A DNA stretch of 64,000 nt. Source: Deltaproteobacteria bacterium (lineage in GTDB: Bacteria > Desulfobacterota > GWC2-55-46). Where the stretch lies: assembly GCA_016218105.1 (NCBI GenBank), contig JACRET010000068.1:1-64000 (forward strand). The letters are read 5' to 3'. Both the position numbers and the translations under genes were made by a program. The notes under the pieces were generated by a model. That model saw only the letters and a program-made list of their open reading frames with translations, did not search any database and was not told the DNA's origin. The stretch's first letter is position 1, and every line of letters begins with the position of its first letter. This document shows positions 9,892 through 18,822 of this stretch, piece after piece.

Positions 9892-11112
9892 TTATTTCGT
9901 CCTGTAAACTTTAAGGATCCCCTTGTCTGTCAAGAGCGCCATACGGGACTCTCCCGTCAAACCGTTTGACGAGATGCTCGATTTCAATTCCTCGCCCCAT
10001 TCGGAGCTTCCGTCCTTGAGGCTTATAGCCTCTATATATCCGTACTCCTTAGTAAAGTAATCTATCCCCCAAAAAGCCTTCTTGTAATTAGAGAGCACAA
10101 AGAGATGGCCATCCGCGGCGAATACGGTCGAGACGGGCTTACGGCTCAGATCTTTCTTCCAGAGTATCGACCCGTTCAACCTGTCGAGTGAGACGGCCTG
10201 GTCCGCGCCTGCGATTACGATAGTGCGTTTATCAGGCAATATAAAATCGTAAGCCTTTATGATGTTGATAGTGTTCCTGACCTCTCCCGTCTCGGCAGAG
10301 AGGGCCTCTATCTCGTTTTTGCCGTTTAGCATATATACGATGCCGTCTGCTACAAGAGGGGTTCTCCTGGCCTTCTGCGCGGAGTCGAAGCTGCCCGCGA
10401 CCGTCCTGCTCCATAGCTCCTTGCCGCTTGTGCCGTCGAACGCCACCAGACTCCCGTCTGAGAATAAGTTGAATATCTTTCCGTTAGAGTACGCGGGAGA
10501 GCCGTATATCCTCGGCGTTACGAGCTTGAATGTGGTGCGGCTGTAATTCCATACCTTCTCGCCTGTTTTAGCGTTGAGGGCGTAGAACCTGTCGTCGGAA
10601 GATGAAAAATAGACATTTCCATCCCTTACAACAGGGGATGAGAGTATCTCGGACTTCGCCTGAAAGCGCCAGATCTCCTTCCCTTCATTCTTATCGACGC
10701 ATCGGAGGATACCGTCCGCCGAGCCGAAAAAGACGCGCTCTTCGGTTATAGCCGCAGGAGCCTCCAGCGGGTACTCAGCGCCGTACTTCCATTTCAGCGA
10801 CCCTGTGGACAGATCGAACGAATAGAAGTTTTCATCCGTAGAACCGGTGTAAATCGAGTTGTTCGAAATAACCGGAGACGCCAACTGCTCTTTTGAGTAC
10901 CCCTTGAAAAATGTAAAGGCGGAGATGTCATTCTTCCATGCCATCACCAGAGGTAGCGTTAGCTTATCATCAGAGGCGTTAGTCCTCTCATCGTTGTACA
11001 TGAAGGCAGACCATGGCGTGTTATCGACCGGGACGGTCTTTTGAGCGCACCCGATGAGTGTCAGCAAGGCAAGCGAGCTAAGGGCGTATCTTTTTAACAA
11101 GTTCCTGCGCAT
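9892..11112 (-). CDS. PQQ-like beta-propeller lipoprotein
   Basis: Predicted lipoprotein: the N-terminus has basic residues, a hydrophobic stretch and a lipobox (LTLIGC) near residue 22. The rest is a run of beta-propeller blades with recurring motifs such as GSLKWKYG, GKEIWRF, GEKVWNY, GKELWSR and GSILWKKD, characteristic of the PQQ-repeat family. BamB of the outer-membrane assembly machine shares this fold, but other propeller lipoproteins do too and no bam genes are near. No PQQ-binding or dehydrogenase residues are obvious. The start lies inside the end of the PHP gene (35-nt overlap), suggesting translational coupling. Confidence 0.8.
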   Translation of the reverse strand: MRRNLLKRYALSSLALLTLIGCAQKTVPVDNTPWSAFMYNDERTNASDDKLTLPLVMAWKNDISAFTFFKGYSKEQLASPVISNNSIYTGSTDENFYSFDLSTGSLKWKYGAEYPLEAPAAITEERVFFGSADGILRCVDKNEGKEIWRFQAKSEILSSPVVRDGNVYFSSSDDRFYALNAKTGEKVWNYSRTTFKLVTPRIYGSPAYSNGKIFNLFSDGSLVAFDGTSGKELWSRTVAGSFDSAQKARRTPLVADGIVYMLNGKNEIEALSAETGEVRNTINIIKAYDFILPDKRTIVIAGADQAVSLDRLNGSILWKKDLSRKPVSTVFAADGHLFVLSNYKKAFWGIDYFTKEYGYIEAISLKDGSSEWGEELKSSISSNGLTGESRMALLTDKGILKVYRTK

Positions 11113-11728
11113 TTTCCGTTATTCTCCTGAAATCCGTATTATCAAGCCCCGCGCCAAGCGCGACCTTGAGGGCCCTTTCGTCCGTTATTAAATCCCCCGG
11201 GGCGTGGGAGTCCGTATTGACAAGCATCTTAGCGCCGTGTTTTTTTGCCATCGCGGCCACATGCCCGTTAGATATGCTGTGTCCGGCGCGGCTGGTGATC
11301 TCCAGATATACGTTTTTTTTGACCGCGAGCCTGCACTCGTCCTCCGAGATGAGCCCGGGGTGGGCGAGTATGTCTACCTGTGCCTTTATGTACGCCATGT
11401 TTGTCCCCGTCTCCACCGGCTCGGAGAGCGTCTCGCCGTGGCCGACGACCAGCTTTGCCCCAAGCGCCCTGGCCTTTTTGACCATAACCGGGATGTGCGC
11501 GGGGGGTATATGCGTAAGCTCAACCCCGGGTATCACCTTAAAAGACTTGTCCGAGTTAAGCTGTCTTGCGACTTTTATTATCTGCTTTAAAACGGTATCA
11601 ATGTTCGATTCGTCGGCATGGTCCGTTATCGCCATCGCCGTGTAGCCGATTACTTTTGCACGCCGGACGAGTTCGGTGGGGATCAGCGCGCCGTCGCTCA
11701 GCAAGCTGTGGGTATGGAAGTCTATCAT
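11078..11728 (-). CDS. PHP-domain phosphoesterase
   Basis: Small stand-alone PHP (polymerase and histidinol phosphatase) metal-dependent hydrolase of 216 aa. Metal-binding motifs are visible: DFHTHSLLSDG at the N-terminus, ITDHAD near residue 38, GVELTH near 68, VVGHGET near 95, LAHPG near 120, and NTDSHAPGD near the C-terminus. Related proteins are histidinol-phosphatase-like or nucleoside phosphatases, and the substrate cannot be assigned. A role in histidine synthesis is possible but no his operon is adjacent (hisC at 54 kb is in an aromatic cluster). Confidence 0.82.
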   Translation of the reverse strand: MIDFHTHSLLSDGALIPTELVRRAKVIGYTAMAITDHADESNIDTVLKQIIKVARQLNSDKSFKVIPGVELTHIPPAHIPVMVKKARALGAKLVVGHGETLSEPVETGTNMAYIKAQVDILAHPGLISEDECRLAVKKNVYLEITSRAGHSISNGHVAAMAKKHGAKMLVNTDSHAPGDLITDERALKVALGAGLDNTDFRRITENAQELVKKIRP

Positions 11729-11758
11729 TTAATCACCCTCTGTCATGGATTTTAAAAG

Positions 11759-13282
11759 CTATGCCGTAACATAATCGTCCTTAAGGAGTGCGCTGAACAA
11801 ACCATAGAATACCTCGGCCGCCATACCCTTTTCATCTGAAGAAAGCTTGAAGAGGGGCTCGTCTATCCTTAGATTGAACGCTTTTTTAAAGCCTGACTCG
11901 TCTTCATAAGGGCCTGTCCCCGCGAATATATGCGCTACAGGCACCCTTCTCCTTAACAGTATCTCTTTTTTGGCCGTGACCAGCTCTTTTATATCCGACG
12001 CGCCGTCGCTGTCCCATAGAAGTATAAGCCCCACCAGGTGCGTTGAGAACGCCCTCCAGAGCGGAGCCATGTTCCTGATCGACGGGATCGAAAATATGGC
12101 GAGTTCGAGCCCTCCGTACAACCTTAACGTGGCTACTGTCCCCAGCGGATGCTCCATGTTGGAGAAGGCCGACCTCTGGTCTATCTGGAGGCCGGGTATC
12201 TGCCTGCACTGTTGAACGAAGTCCGTAATAAGCCTGCCTGAGGTGGCGAGGAGAAATATCTTCCCGTAATTGATGCTGAAGGTATCCGAAAACCTGCTTA
12301 TTATCTTCTCCCTGATGCTTATCATCTGGTCGTTCGTGAGAAACTCGCTCTCACCTTCCATCCTTTGGGACAGCTCTTCCAGTATGCCCCTCCCGATCAT
12401 GTTAGACAAGGTCGAGTAAACCTCGTAATCGGGGTATGAACACCTCTCGACTATGTCCTCCACCATGCTGTTCGACTTTACCAGCTGCAGTATCTCGTAG
12501 AATATCGGCTGAAGTCCCTTCGGCACGGTATCCGTATCGATCCTGATCTTCAACATGGCTTTTTTGTCAGGGAACTGGTCTTCCTTTTTCTTGAACTCGT
12601 CTAACTGCCTCATCCCCTCCATAAGGAGGTTTCCGGTTGAAGCGCGTATCTTCTTCGTCGCGCCGCAGGGCTTCGGCACAAACTCGAACTTGCCGTCGCT
12701 CCATTTAAGGAGCCTGAAAAGAGCCTTTTCCTTCTCGACCCCCTCAAGGGAGCAGTTGTATATCTGACCGTCTTTTATGTATACGGTGCCTGAGCCTTCA
12801 TCCGAAGTTATCCTTAGCTCTCCCTCTTTTTTATTGAGATGAAGGAACTGCAGGATGTCGGCAAGCGACATATGGACGAGTTTGCCTTCTATTTCCTTGG
12901 AACCAGCGGTACCGGCGCCCTTCATCGACAGGGTCTGGCGAAGCCTGCTCGCGACCTCCTCAAGATTTATGGGGCGCACCAGAAAGATGTCCACCCCTGT
13001 CCTGAAGCCTTTGATATCGGCGATGGTCTTCGAGATGAAGAGGAAAGGGATCTTCGAGGTATGCGGGTTATTCCTTATTATCTGGAATATGCGCTCCCCC
13101 CCGATGACAGGGAGGTCCAGTTCGGTGATTATGACGGAAGGGACTTCCTGAATGGCAAGCTCAAGCGCCCTGGCTCCGTCCTTGACCGGGGACGTCTCAA
13201 AACCCATCCCTGAAAGATACCCCGAAAAGACCTTGATGTCCTCGTCATCATTGAAAGCAATAAGTATCCTGTTCTTATCCAT
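11759..13282 (-). CDS. Degenerate response regulator with PATAN (DUF4388) domain
   Basis: Multi-domain signalling protein of 507 aa. Residues 4-118 form a receiver domain with the acidic pair (D12, D13) and S84, but the phosphoacceptor Asp is Glu (E54 in ITELDLP) and the conserved Lys is Arg (R103). Normal phosphorylation is therefore unlikely and E54 may mimic the phosphorylated state. About 130-210 is a DUF4388/PATAN domain, common in gliding and motility regulators of myxobacteria and cyanobacteria. The C-terminal third (about 330-490) resembles a small-GTPase-like fold without a P-loop; that reading is tentative. The ATG directly follows the stop of the GGDEF-like gene, so the two proteins are probably partners. 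Confidence 0.72.
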   Translation of the reverse strand: MDKNRILIAFNDDEDIKVFSGYLSGMGFETSPVKDGARALELAIQEVPSVIITELDLPVIGGERIFQIIRNNPHTSKIPFLFISKTIADIKGFRTGVDIFLVRPINLEEVASRLRQTLSMKGAGTAGSKEIEGKLVHMSLADILQFLHLNKKEGELRITSDEGSGTVYIKDGQIYNCSLEGVEKEKALFRLLKWSDGKFEFVPKPCGATKKIRASTGNLLMEGMRQLDEFKKKEDQFPDKKAMLKIRIDTDTVPKGLQPIFYEILQLVKSNSMVEDIVERCSYPDYEVYSTLSNMIGRGILEELSQRMEGESEFLTNDQMISIREKIISRFSDTFSINYGKIFLLATSGRLITDFVQQCRQIPGLQIDQRSAFSNMEHPLGTVATLRLYGGLELAIFSIPSIRNMAPLWRAFSTHLVGLILLWDSDGASDIKELVTAKKEILLRRRVPVAHIFAGTGPYEDESGFKKAFNLRIDEPLFKLSSDEKGMAAEVFYGLFSALLKDDYVTA

Positions 13283-14275
13283 TTAACCAAGCTGTTCCTG
13301 GAGTGAGTATTCGTTCTGCAGCTTCGTTATAAGCCCCTCCACCAGGAACGGGTCTGAAGTGTGAAAGCATGTGAAAGTCGCGCCCCAATTCTCTTTGCAG
13401 ATCAGGCCGTAGCCAGCGTCTTCGTTGAGGAAAAGCGTGAAGAACGTCTCTCTGAGCCTCGGGTCGTCGAGCAGTATCGGTGTCGCGTTCTTTATATCAG
13501 CCGCCCCGGAATCGGTCTCTCCGACAAGGAATATCTTGGAGGACATGGCGCCGGCGGAACCAAGCAGCTTGACGAGGCCCTTGGAAATATTTTTCGAGGC
13601 GAAATACAGGATGCCTTTTTTCTGCGGCGTCCTGGAAATCTCCTTGACGATCAGATTGTTTATCTGGTCGATAAAAAACTCGTTCAGTTCCTGGCCCGAA
13701 CCGGCGTCGAAGCTCGAATTGTCAAGCCCGCTGTAAGGCTTGCCAGAAAGGTCGCCTAATATCTCCCAGAATAGCTTGTTCTTAAAATTCAGTCTCTCCC
13801 ATAGGGATTCCTTTTTCTCGGCTCCGCGCCTGATGGCTGTGGACAAGACCTCCCCGTAACCCCTGCCGTCCTTCGGGTAGGTCGCGTTAGAGATTATAAC
13901 CGAAATGGGCGCCTTGTCTTTTTTGATATGGACGCCCAAGGCCCTGGAAATCTTCCTTATGGCTGTAAGCGAACCGAAGTGGTCGGTCTCCGGCAATATT
14001 ACCGTTATCTGCGCATCATCCGACATCCCAACTACATCGCAGTTCCTGACCGAATCGAGAACTGTCTTTACGAGGGCTTTAAACTGCTCAAACCCGGCCC
14101 CCTCCTCAAAAGATATCCCCGCTGCTTCTATGCTTATAAGGACAATGGAGAAAGTGCTGTTGTAACGCGTGGCGCGGAGCGCCTCTATCTTTCCGTATTC
14201 GCCTATAAAAAAACTGTCATAGAACTTGTTTGGGAATATCTTTCCGGCAAACGAGAGTTTTGTTCCGATTTCCAA
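13283..14275 (-). CDS. Degenerate GGDEF-like protein
   Basis: The N-terminal part (about residues 25-160) has the shape of a diguanylate cyclase domain, including the stretch from D80 to P95 that normally contains GGDEF. Here the signature is DDAQI (86-90), so cyclase activity and product binding at that site are not expected. The C-terminal half (about 170-330) is not recognised. The gene starts with TTG at 14275, preceded by GGAG at 8 nt that sits in the loop of a small hairpin. It lies between a DUF151 nuclease and the REC-PATAN gene. Its role is probably regulatory, but the function is unknown. Confidence 0.62.
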   Translation of the reverse strand: MEIGTKLSFAGKIFPNKFYDSFFIGEYGKIEALRATRYNSTFSIVLISIEAAGISFEEGAGFEQFKALVKTVLDSVRNCDVVGMSDDAQITVILPETDHFGSLTAIRKISRALGVHIKKDKAPISVIISNATYPKDGRGYGEVLSTAIRRGAEKKESLWERLNFKNKLFWEILGDLSGKPYSGLDNSSFDAGSGQELNEFFIDQINNLIVKEISRTPQKKGILYFASKNISKGLVKLLGSAGAMSSKIFLVGETDSGAADIKNATPILLDDPRLRETFFTLFLNEDAGYGLICKENWGATFTCFHTSDPFLVEGLITKLQNEYSLQEQLG

Positions 14276-14290
14276 TGTAGAGACTCCAAA

Positions 14291-14788
14291 CTACATCTTG
14301 TATTTGCCGAAATCCCCGGGAGAGAGGTCCTCAAGGGAATCGAGGAAGTCTTTCGATCCCGCCCCTTCTTTTCCGGCCTCTGAACGAAGGTCAACCGATT
14401 TTGATTTCTCAAGCACCTTTGTGTCCACGAATATTGGGGCCCCGGCACGAAGCGCGATAGCTATGGCGTCGCTCGGCCTTGCGTCCAGAGTGAATCCTCC
14501 CGACTTTGACTCCATGTAGATGTTGGCATAGTAGACGTTTTCCTTTATGTCTATTATCTCGATCTTGGAAACCGCCGCGCCAAGAGTCTTAAGTATCTCT
14601 TTTAAAAGGTCGTGGGTCATGGGCCTTGAAAACTGTATCTTTTCCAGCTCGGAGGCTATGGCGCTGGCTTCCAGCACCCCGATCCATACCGGAAGGGTGT
14701 TCTTATCCTCCAGGTCTTTAAGTATGACTATCGGAACGTTTGTGAACGGATCTATAGTAAGCCCGAAGACTTTCATTTTTAAAAACAT
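14291..14788 (-). CDS. DUF151 bifunctional-nuclease family protein
   Basis: Protein of 165 aa matching the DUF151 (BFN) family: the conserved core from VFGLTIDPFTNVPIVIL through LPVWIGVLEASAIA and RPMTHDLL to LDARPSDAIAIALRAGAPIFV is fully present. Plant members have been described as nucleases; bacterial members are largely uncharacterised, and in thermophiles several structures are known. The C-terminal 35 residues are a charged, probably disordered tail. The start is set by AGGAG 6 nt before the ATG at 14788. It lies 24 bp after miaB, a pairing seen in many bacteria. Confidence 0.87.
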   Translation of the reverse strand: MFLKMKVFGLTIDPFTNVPIVILKDLEDKNTLPVWIGVLEASAIASELEKIQFSRPMTHDLLKEILKTLGAAVSKIEIIDIKENVYYANIYMESKSGGFTLDARPSDAIAIALRAGAPIFVDTKVLEKSKSVDLRSEAGKEGAGSKDFLDSLEDLSPGDFGKYKM

Positions 14789-14812
14789 ATGGTGCTCCTT
14801 TTCTAAGTTTCC

Positions 14813-16162
14813 CTACGGGACCATCCCGCGCAAGGAGTTGGGAAATACTTCGGTTATGGTAACATCTATTATGCATCCGGTCGAGACCAGGCTACTTTCC
14901 GTACCGGCGGCCGGAAAGTTTATAATTCTGTTGCAGGATGTCCTGCCGTAACGCTCCGAAGGGTCTGCCTTGCTCGGCCCTTCTATAAATACCTCGACGG
15001 TACGGCCCAGGAGCTCGCGGTTTCTCCCGATAGATATCTCCCGCTGTGCCTCCTGCAGAACCTTAAGCCTTTCTGATCTTACTTCAAGGGGCAGCTGCCC
15101 ATCAAATTTGGCTGCCTTTGTGTCGGGCCTCGGCGAGTACATGAACGAAAAGATGTTGTCGAAGCGTACTTCCTTTATAAGCCTCATGGTATCCTCGAAG
15201 TCGCTTTCTGTCTCGCCCGGAAACCCGACTATTATATCCGAGGTAATGGCCATATCAGGATAAAGTTTTTTAAGGAGCGATACCTTTGACATGTATTCGG
15301 ATGCCGTATACCCTCTCCTCATATTTTTCAGGATCCCGTCCGAACCCGACTGCACGGGCAGATGCAGATGCCTGCAAAGCCTGGGTTCGTCATTAAAAAG
15401 GTATATCAGCTCATCAGATATATCCTTTGGATGGGAGGTGACGAACCTTATCCTCTTTATCCCATTTATTTTCGAGACTTTCTTTAGAAGACCGGTGAAT
15501 GAAATATCCCCTTGGCCGCCAGTCCCGTAGGAATTGACATTCTGGCCGAGTAAAATCACCTCTTTTACGCCTGCGCCGGCAAGCCTCGTTATTTCCTCTA
15601 TTATCTCAGGGCTCTTCCTGCTTACCTCCCTGCCCCTTGTGAAAGGCACTATGCAATAGGAGCAGAAGTTGTCGCACCCGCGCATTATGCTTACATACGC
15701 CTTACTTCCGCCCGGCTCTGTGTACCCGTACTCTCCTTCGTCTATAGACGCGTTCTGCTCTACAGCTGCTACCCTGCTTCTGTTTAGAGAGACCTCGTCC
15801 AAAAGGTCTTTGAGCTTGTGTATGTTCTGCGGGCCAAAGACTATGTCCAGGTAAGGCACCCTTTTCAGGAGCCTCGCGCCCACCTGCTGGGCAACGCACC
15901 CGCTTACGCCTATGATAAGCCCCGGGTTCTCCGCCTTTAGCCCCCTGTACCTGCCAAGGGCTGAATAAACCTTCTGCTCGGCCTTGTCCCTTACCGAACA
16001 GGTATTTATTATAATCAGGTCTGCCCCGGCAGGCTCTTCCGTCCGTACATAATTGATATCTTTAAGTAATCCAAGGATTCTTTCAGAGTCGCTCTCATTC
16101 ATCTGAAATCCGAAAGTCTCAAGAAAAACCCTTTTTTCGCCGTTAGTTTCCGCTGGGATCAT
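14813..16162 (-). CDS. miaB: tRNA-2-methylthio-N6-dimethylallyladenosine synthase MiaB
   Basis: Radical SAM methylthiotransferase that converts i6A37 to ms2i6A37 in tRNAs. The layout is UPF0004 domain (about 10-125), radical SAM domain with CxxxCxxC in RGCDNFCSYC (about 145), and TRAM domain at the C-terminus. The second 4Fe-4S cluster normally uses three Cys of the UPF0004 domain. C55 (NTCSVRDKA) and C89 (SGCVAQQ) are present at the right spacing, but the first one, in the usual GCQMN motif, is Phe19 (GFQMN). One base change (TGT to TTT) would explain it, by mutation or sequencing error. MiaB is favoured over MtaB or RimO by overall similarity and the GFQMNESD start. Confidence 0.9.
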   Translation of the reverse strand: MIPAETNGEKRVFLETFGFQMNESDSERILGLLKDINYVRTEEPAGADLIIINTCSVRDKAEQKVYSALGRYRGLKAENPGLIIGVSGCVAQQVGARLLKRVPYLDIVFGPQNIHKLKDLLDEVSLNRSRVAAVEQNASIDEGEYGYTEPGGSKAYVSIMRGCDNFCSYCIVPFTRGREVSRKSPEIIEEITRLAGAGVKEVILLGQNVNSYGTGGQGDISFTGLLKKVSKINGIKRIRFVTSHPKDISDELIYLFNDEPRLCRHLHLPVQSGSDGILKNMRRGYTASEYMSKVSLLKKLYPDMAITSDIIVGFPGETESDFEDTMRLIKEVRFDNIFSFMYSPRPDTKAAKFDGQLPLEVRSERLKVLQEAQREISIGRNRELLGRTVEVFIEGPSKADPSERYGRTSCNRIINFPAAGTESSLVSTGCIIDVTITEVFPNSLRGMVP

Positions 16163-16229
16163 GTATATTATTTATGTCTGTGGCTTACCCGAAATTGTAA
16201 CCTCCCCTCAAGATCAAGGTGGGGTCTAT

Positions 16230-16259
16230 ATTTTAATTTTTTTAATAGTGTCTAGTCAA
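16230..16259 (-). promoter_or_regulatory. Sigma70-like promoter for the miaB operon
   Basis: Minus strand TTGACT (16254-16259) is followed after 18 bp by TAAAAT (16230-16235), 5 of 6 matches for each box. The spacer is A-rich. It lies about 70 bp upstream of the miaB start in a 162-bp intergenic stretch and would drive miaB through the GH57 gene, which are closely spaced. No terminator of the preceding SPOR gene is convincing. Confidence 0.6.
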
Positions 16260-16324
16260 GTGCCTTTTTGAAGTAACTTATTGTTTTACAAAGGTTTTAA
16301 CGTCTAACCCGAGTACGGCGCGCC

Positions 16325-17125
16325 TTATTTTATATGCCCGGCAGCCTCATCCCTGGTTGGTTTTACGATCCACGGCGATTGTACCCTGAACTTGTCCTCT
16401 ATCCTGGAGCCTGCCTTTTCAGCCTCTTCTCTGGTACGGTAAAAACCGACCCTGACCCTGTACCATTTTACGCCTTCCTTGCTGAATTCAGTAATATAGC
16501 CCTTGTAGCCGGAACTCTTAAGCGCACCTATTAAAGCCTTTGCCTCGTTCAAGCTTGGGAAAGACGCTACGTTAACGGCATAAGGTTTTAACGCGAGCGC
16601 CTTAGCCTCCGCAGCCGAGAGTTTTGCCTTTTGGGCCTTGGCTGACGCCGAAGCCGCTGTCTTTTTAGCCTTTGCCTCTGATTTCTTTTGAGCCTTTTCC
16701 GATTTGCTTACCTGCTTGATTTCAGCCTTTGGCTTTTTTTCGGCGCTGATTTTCTTTTCACCGTCAGCTTGAATGGGAGACTGCGGTTTTTCCACAGCCC
16801 TCTCAGCCCTGGGCGCTTCTTCCTTTACGGCTTGCTTTACTTCTTTTACCTCCACCGGTTTAGCTGTCTCGGGTTTGACCTCAGGCTTCGTTTCGGGCGT
16901 GGCGGTTTCGGCTTTAGCCACTTCCGCCGGAGCTGGCTCGCTCAGCGCTGCGGGTTTCTCTTCCTGGATGTCAAGCCGCACGCGTTTTGAGATGACCTCA
17001 TCCTGAGAAGATACATCCTCCTTCTTGCCGGAAGGGAAAAATACCGCGATGAGTATTATGATCACAATAATGCCCGCTACAGCAGGTATTATTATCTTTT
17101 TCCTGTCTTTAAGATCAATTGCCAA
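16325..17125 (-). CDS. SPOR-domain membrane protein
   Basis: One transmembrane segment near the N-terminus (about residues 10-30) is followed by a long Ala-, Lys-, Pro- and Glu-rich linker (about 35-180) and a C-terminal SPOR domain (about 185-262, from YAVNVASFPSLNEAKAL to VKWYRVRVGFYRTREEAEKA). SPOR domains bind denuded glycan strands at division septa. The same architecture occurs in FtsN-like and DedD-like proteins. Here the gene overlaps the end of mshL by 11 nt, so it is translated with the pilus secretin. It may help anchor the secretin complex to peptidoglycan; that is inference. Confidence 0.83.
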   Translation of the reverse strand: MAIDLKDRKKIIIPAVAGIIVIIILIAVFFPSGKKEDVSSQDEVISKRVRLDIQEEKPAALSEPAPAEVAKAETATPETKPEVKPETAKPVEVKEVKQAVKEEAPRAERAVEKPQSPIQADGEKKISAEKKPKAEIKQVSKSEKAQKKSEAKAKKTAASASAKAQKAKLSAAEAKALALKPYAVNVASFPSLNEAKALIGALKSSGYKGYITEFSKEGVKWYRVRVGFYRTREEAEKAGSRIEDKFRVQSPWIVKPTRDEAAGHIK

Positions 17126-18443
17126 TTGAGACCTCCGTATTATCTTCGTATATCACGATCTTCGGCGAAATGAAAACCAGGAGCTCCTCATTCTGGCTCT
17201 CCTTTGAGTTAGATTTAAAGAGCGTGCCGATCACAGGTATTTCAGAAAGGAAAGGCACCGAGTCGCCCTGTGTCGATGTCAGAGACCTGTAAAGCCCGCC
17301 GATAACGACAGTATCCCCGTTTTTGACAAGGACGTATGTAGAGGCGCTCTTTTCGGTAACGCCCGGTATGCCGTCCACTGTCTGTGAAAAATCAGCCTCG
17401 CTCTTGTTTGTGCTTATGTTCAGAAGCACGTAGCCGTCCTTCGATATCTGAGGCGTGACCGTAAGGTCGATGCCTGTGGAGATCTCCTCAAGGCCAGTTG
17501 AGCTGGACGTAGTGGTGGTCGCCGTGGTTGAGCCGGTGGTGGTGGTCTGGGATGATTTGACCCTGAACGTCGTGCCGCTGTGGATCTTGGCCGCCTTGTT
17601 GTTAAGCGTCGTTATTTTGGGTTTTGACACTATCTTAAGTTCGCCGTTGGACTCAGCGGCCGTAAGCTCGAGGTCCAAAAACAGTTTGCTCGATAAAGAC
17701 CCGAGTATTATTCCCACGCCTGACGTAGGGGATGCGGCGGGGAGGTTTACGGCAAAGTTCCTTCCGCCGCTTGACGTGGAAAGGAGCTGGCTGCCCGTAA
17801 CGGAGTCGCTGCCGGAAGTATACGCCCCGCCCCACTGGACGCCGAGTTGGCGTGAAAAGTTGCTCGACGCCTCGACTATCCGCGCTTCTATCAAGACCTG
17901 GGGCGTCCTGGCATCAACGCTCGTTAAAAGCTGTTTTGCCCTTTCTATATGTCTGGGCAGATCCCTGAGTATTATAGAATTTGTCCGGCTGTCGGCATAC
18001 GCGACCCCCTCAGCGCTCAGTATGCCCTTAAGCTGGGGCACGGCTGTGGCCGGGTCGGCGTAATTGAGCCTCACCGTCTCCATCACCATGGAGTCCGAAA
18101 AGTCCACTTTTTTGCCGACCCAGAAGACATTATTCTGGATGGTATATGAGAGCCCGTTGGCCTTTATGATCATTTGAAGGGCATCCTTGAACGGGATATC
18201 CTTGAAGCTCACGGACATCTTTCCGGAAACACCCTCGCCGATGATGATATTAAGGCCGCTCTGCTGGGCGAGCGCCCTTATGACATCCGAAATTTCGGCG
18301 TCCCTCACCTCGATAGAGAAAAGCCTGGTCTCGTTTAAGAGTACGTCGTCTGCATTTTCGGCGAGAACCGGTTGACTGATGAGTAAAAGGAGTAAAACAA
18401 GAAGGAAACGGCAGGCGCCGCGAGGATACCTATTTAGTCCCAT
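17115..18443 (-). CDS. mshL: MSHA-type pilus secretin MshL (PilQ/GspD family)
   Basis: Outer-membrane secretin through which the pilus emerges. It has an N-terminal signal peptide (about residues 10-28), an STN/N0-like domain (about 40-110), an N1 (secretin_N) domain (about 120-185) and the secretin core (about 190-440) with the typical end VPFLSEIPVIGTLF...EELLVFISPKIV. A Thr- and Ser-rich loop (about 300-320) probably faces the outside. At 442 aa it is shorter than PilQ and lacks AMIN domains, which fits MshL rather than PilQ. It overlaps its neighbours on both sides. Confidence 0.86.
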   Translation of the reverse strand: MGLNRYPRGACRFLLVLLLLLISQPVLAENADDVLLNETRLFSIEVRDAEISDVIRALAQQSGLNIIIGEGVSGKMSVSFKDIPFKDALQMIIKANGLSYTIQNNVFWVGKKVDFSDSMVMETVRLNYADPATAVPQLKGILSAEGVAYADSRTNSIILRDLPRHIERAKQLLTSVDARTPQVLIEARIVEASSNFSRQLGVQWGGAYTSGSDSVTGSQLLSTSSGGRNFAVNLPAASPTSGVGIILGSLSSKLFLDLELTAAESNGELKIVSKPKITTLNNKAAKIHSGTTFRVKSSQTTTTGSTTATTTTSSSTGLEEISTGIDLTVTPQISKDGYVLLNISTNKSEADFSQTVDGIPGVTEKSASTYVLVKNGDTVVIGGLYRSLTSTQGDSVPFLSEIPVIGTLFKSNSKESQNEELLVFISPKIVIYEDNTEVSIGN

Positions 18444-18822
18444 TATGCAGCTCCGGTATTTCAGCTAAATCCAGCCTAATTGAGCCATTTTCACCCTGAA
18501 GTATAACATGAGTCCTGCCTATATCAATAACTTTTTGTCCCATTATAACGCTTCCGCTGTAGACTATATTGTCGTTGATTATCGCGGACGGCCTTCTGTC
18601 GTTGTAAAAGATCGCCTTTAGTTTTATTTCAGGCGCTTGCGCCGTTCCGGTTGCCTGCCTGACGGCGGGGGTAAAAGGGTCTTTACCCCATGACAGAGGG
18701 GCCGCCTTTGTGGGTGGCAACCCGCTCCTGTACGAAAGAGACTCCGTGCCGGCTGCCATTGAGCGGAATAAAAATAAAACGGCAAGGGGCAAAAAAAGAG
18801 TTAATTTTGAACCTTTTCCCAT
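18430..18822 (-). CDS. MshK/PilP-like pilus assembly protein
   Basis: Protein of 130 aa with an N-terminal signal or membrane segment (about residues 7-24) and a small periplasmic domain containing WGKDPFTPAV and the stretch IKLKAIFYNDRRPSAIIND, the pattern of the GspC/PilP homology region and of MshK. It would link the inner-membrane PilMNO-type complex to the secretin. It starts on TAATG with the end of the preceding gene and runs 14 nt into mshL. Assigned mainly by position and this short motif. Confidence 0.7.
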   Translation of the reverse strand: MGKGSKLTLFLPLAVLFLFRSMAAGTESLSYRSGLPPTKAAPLSWGKDPFTPAVRQATGTAQAPEIKLKAIFYNDRRPSAIINDNIVYSGSVIMGQKVIDIGRTHVILQGENGSIRLDLAEIPELHNGTK

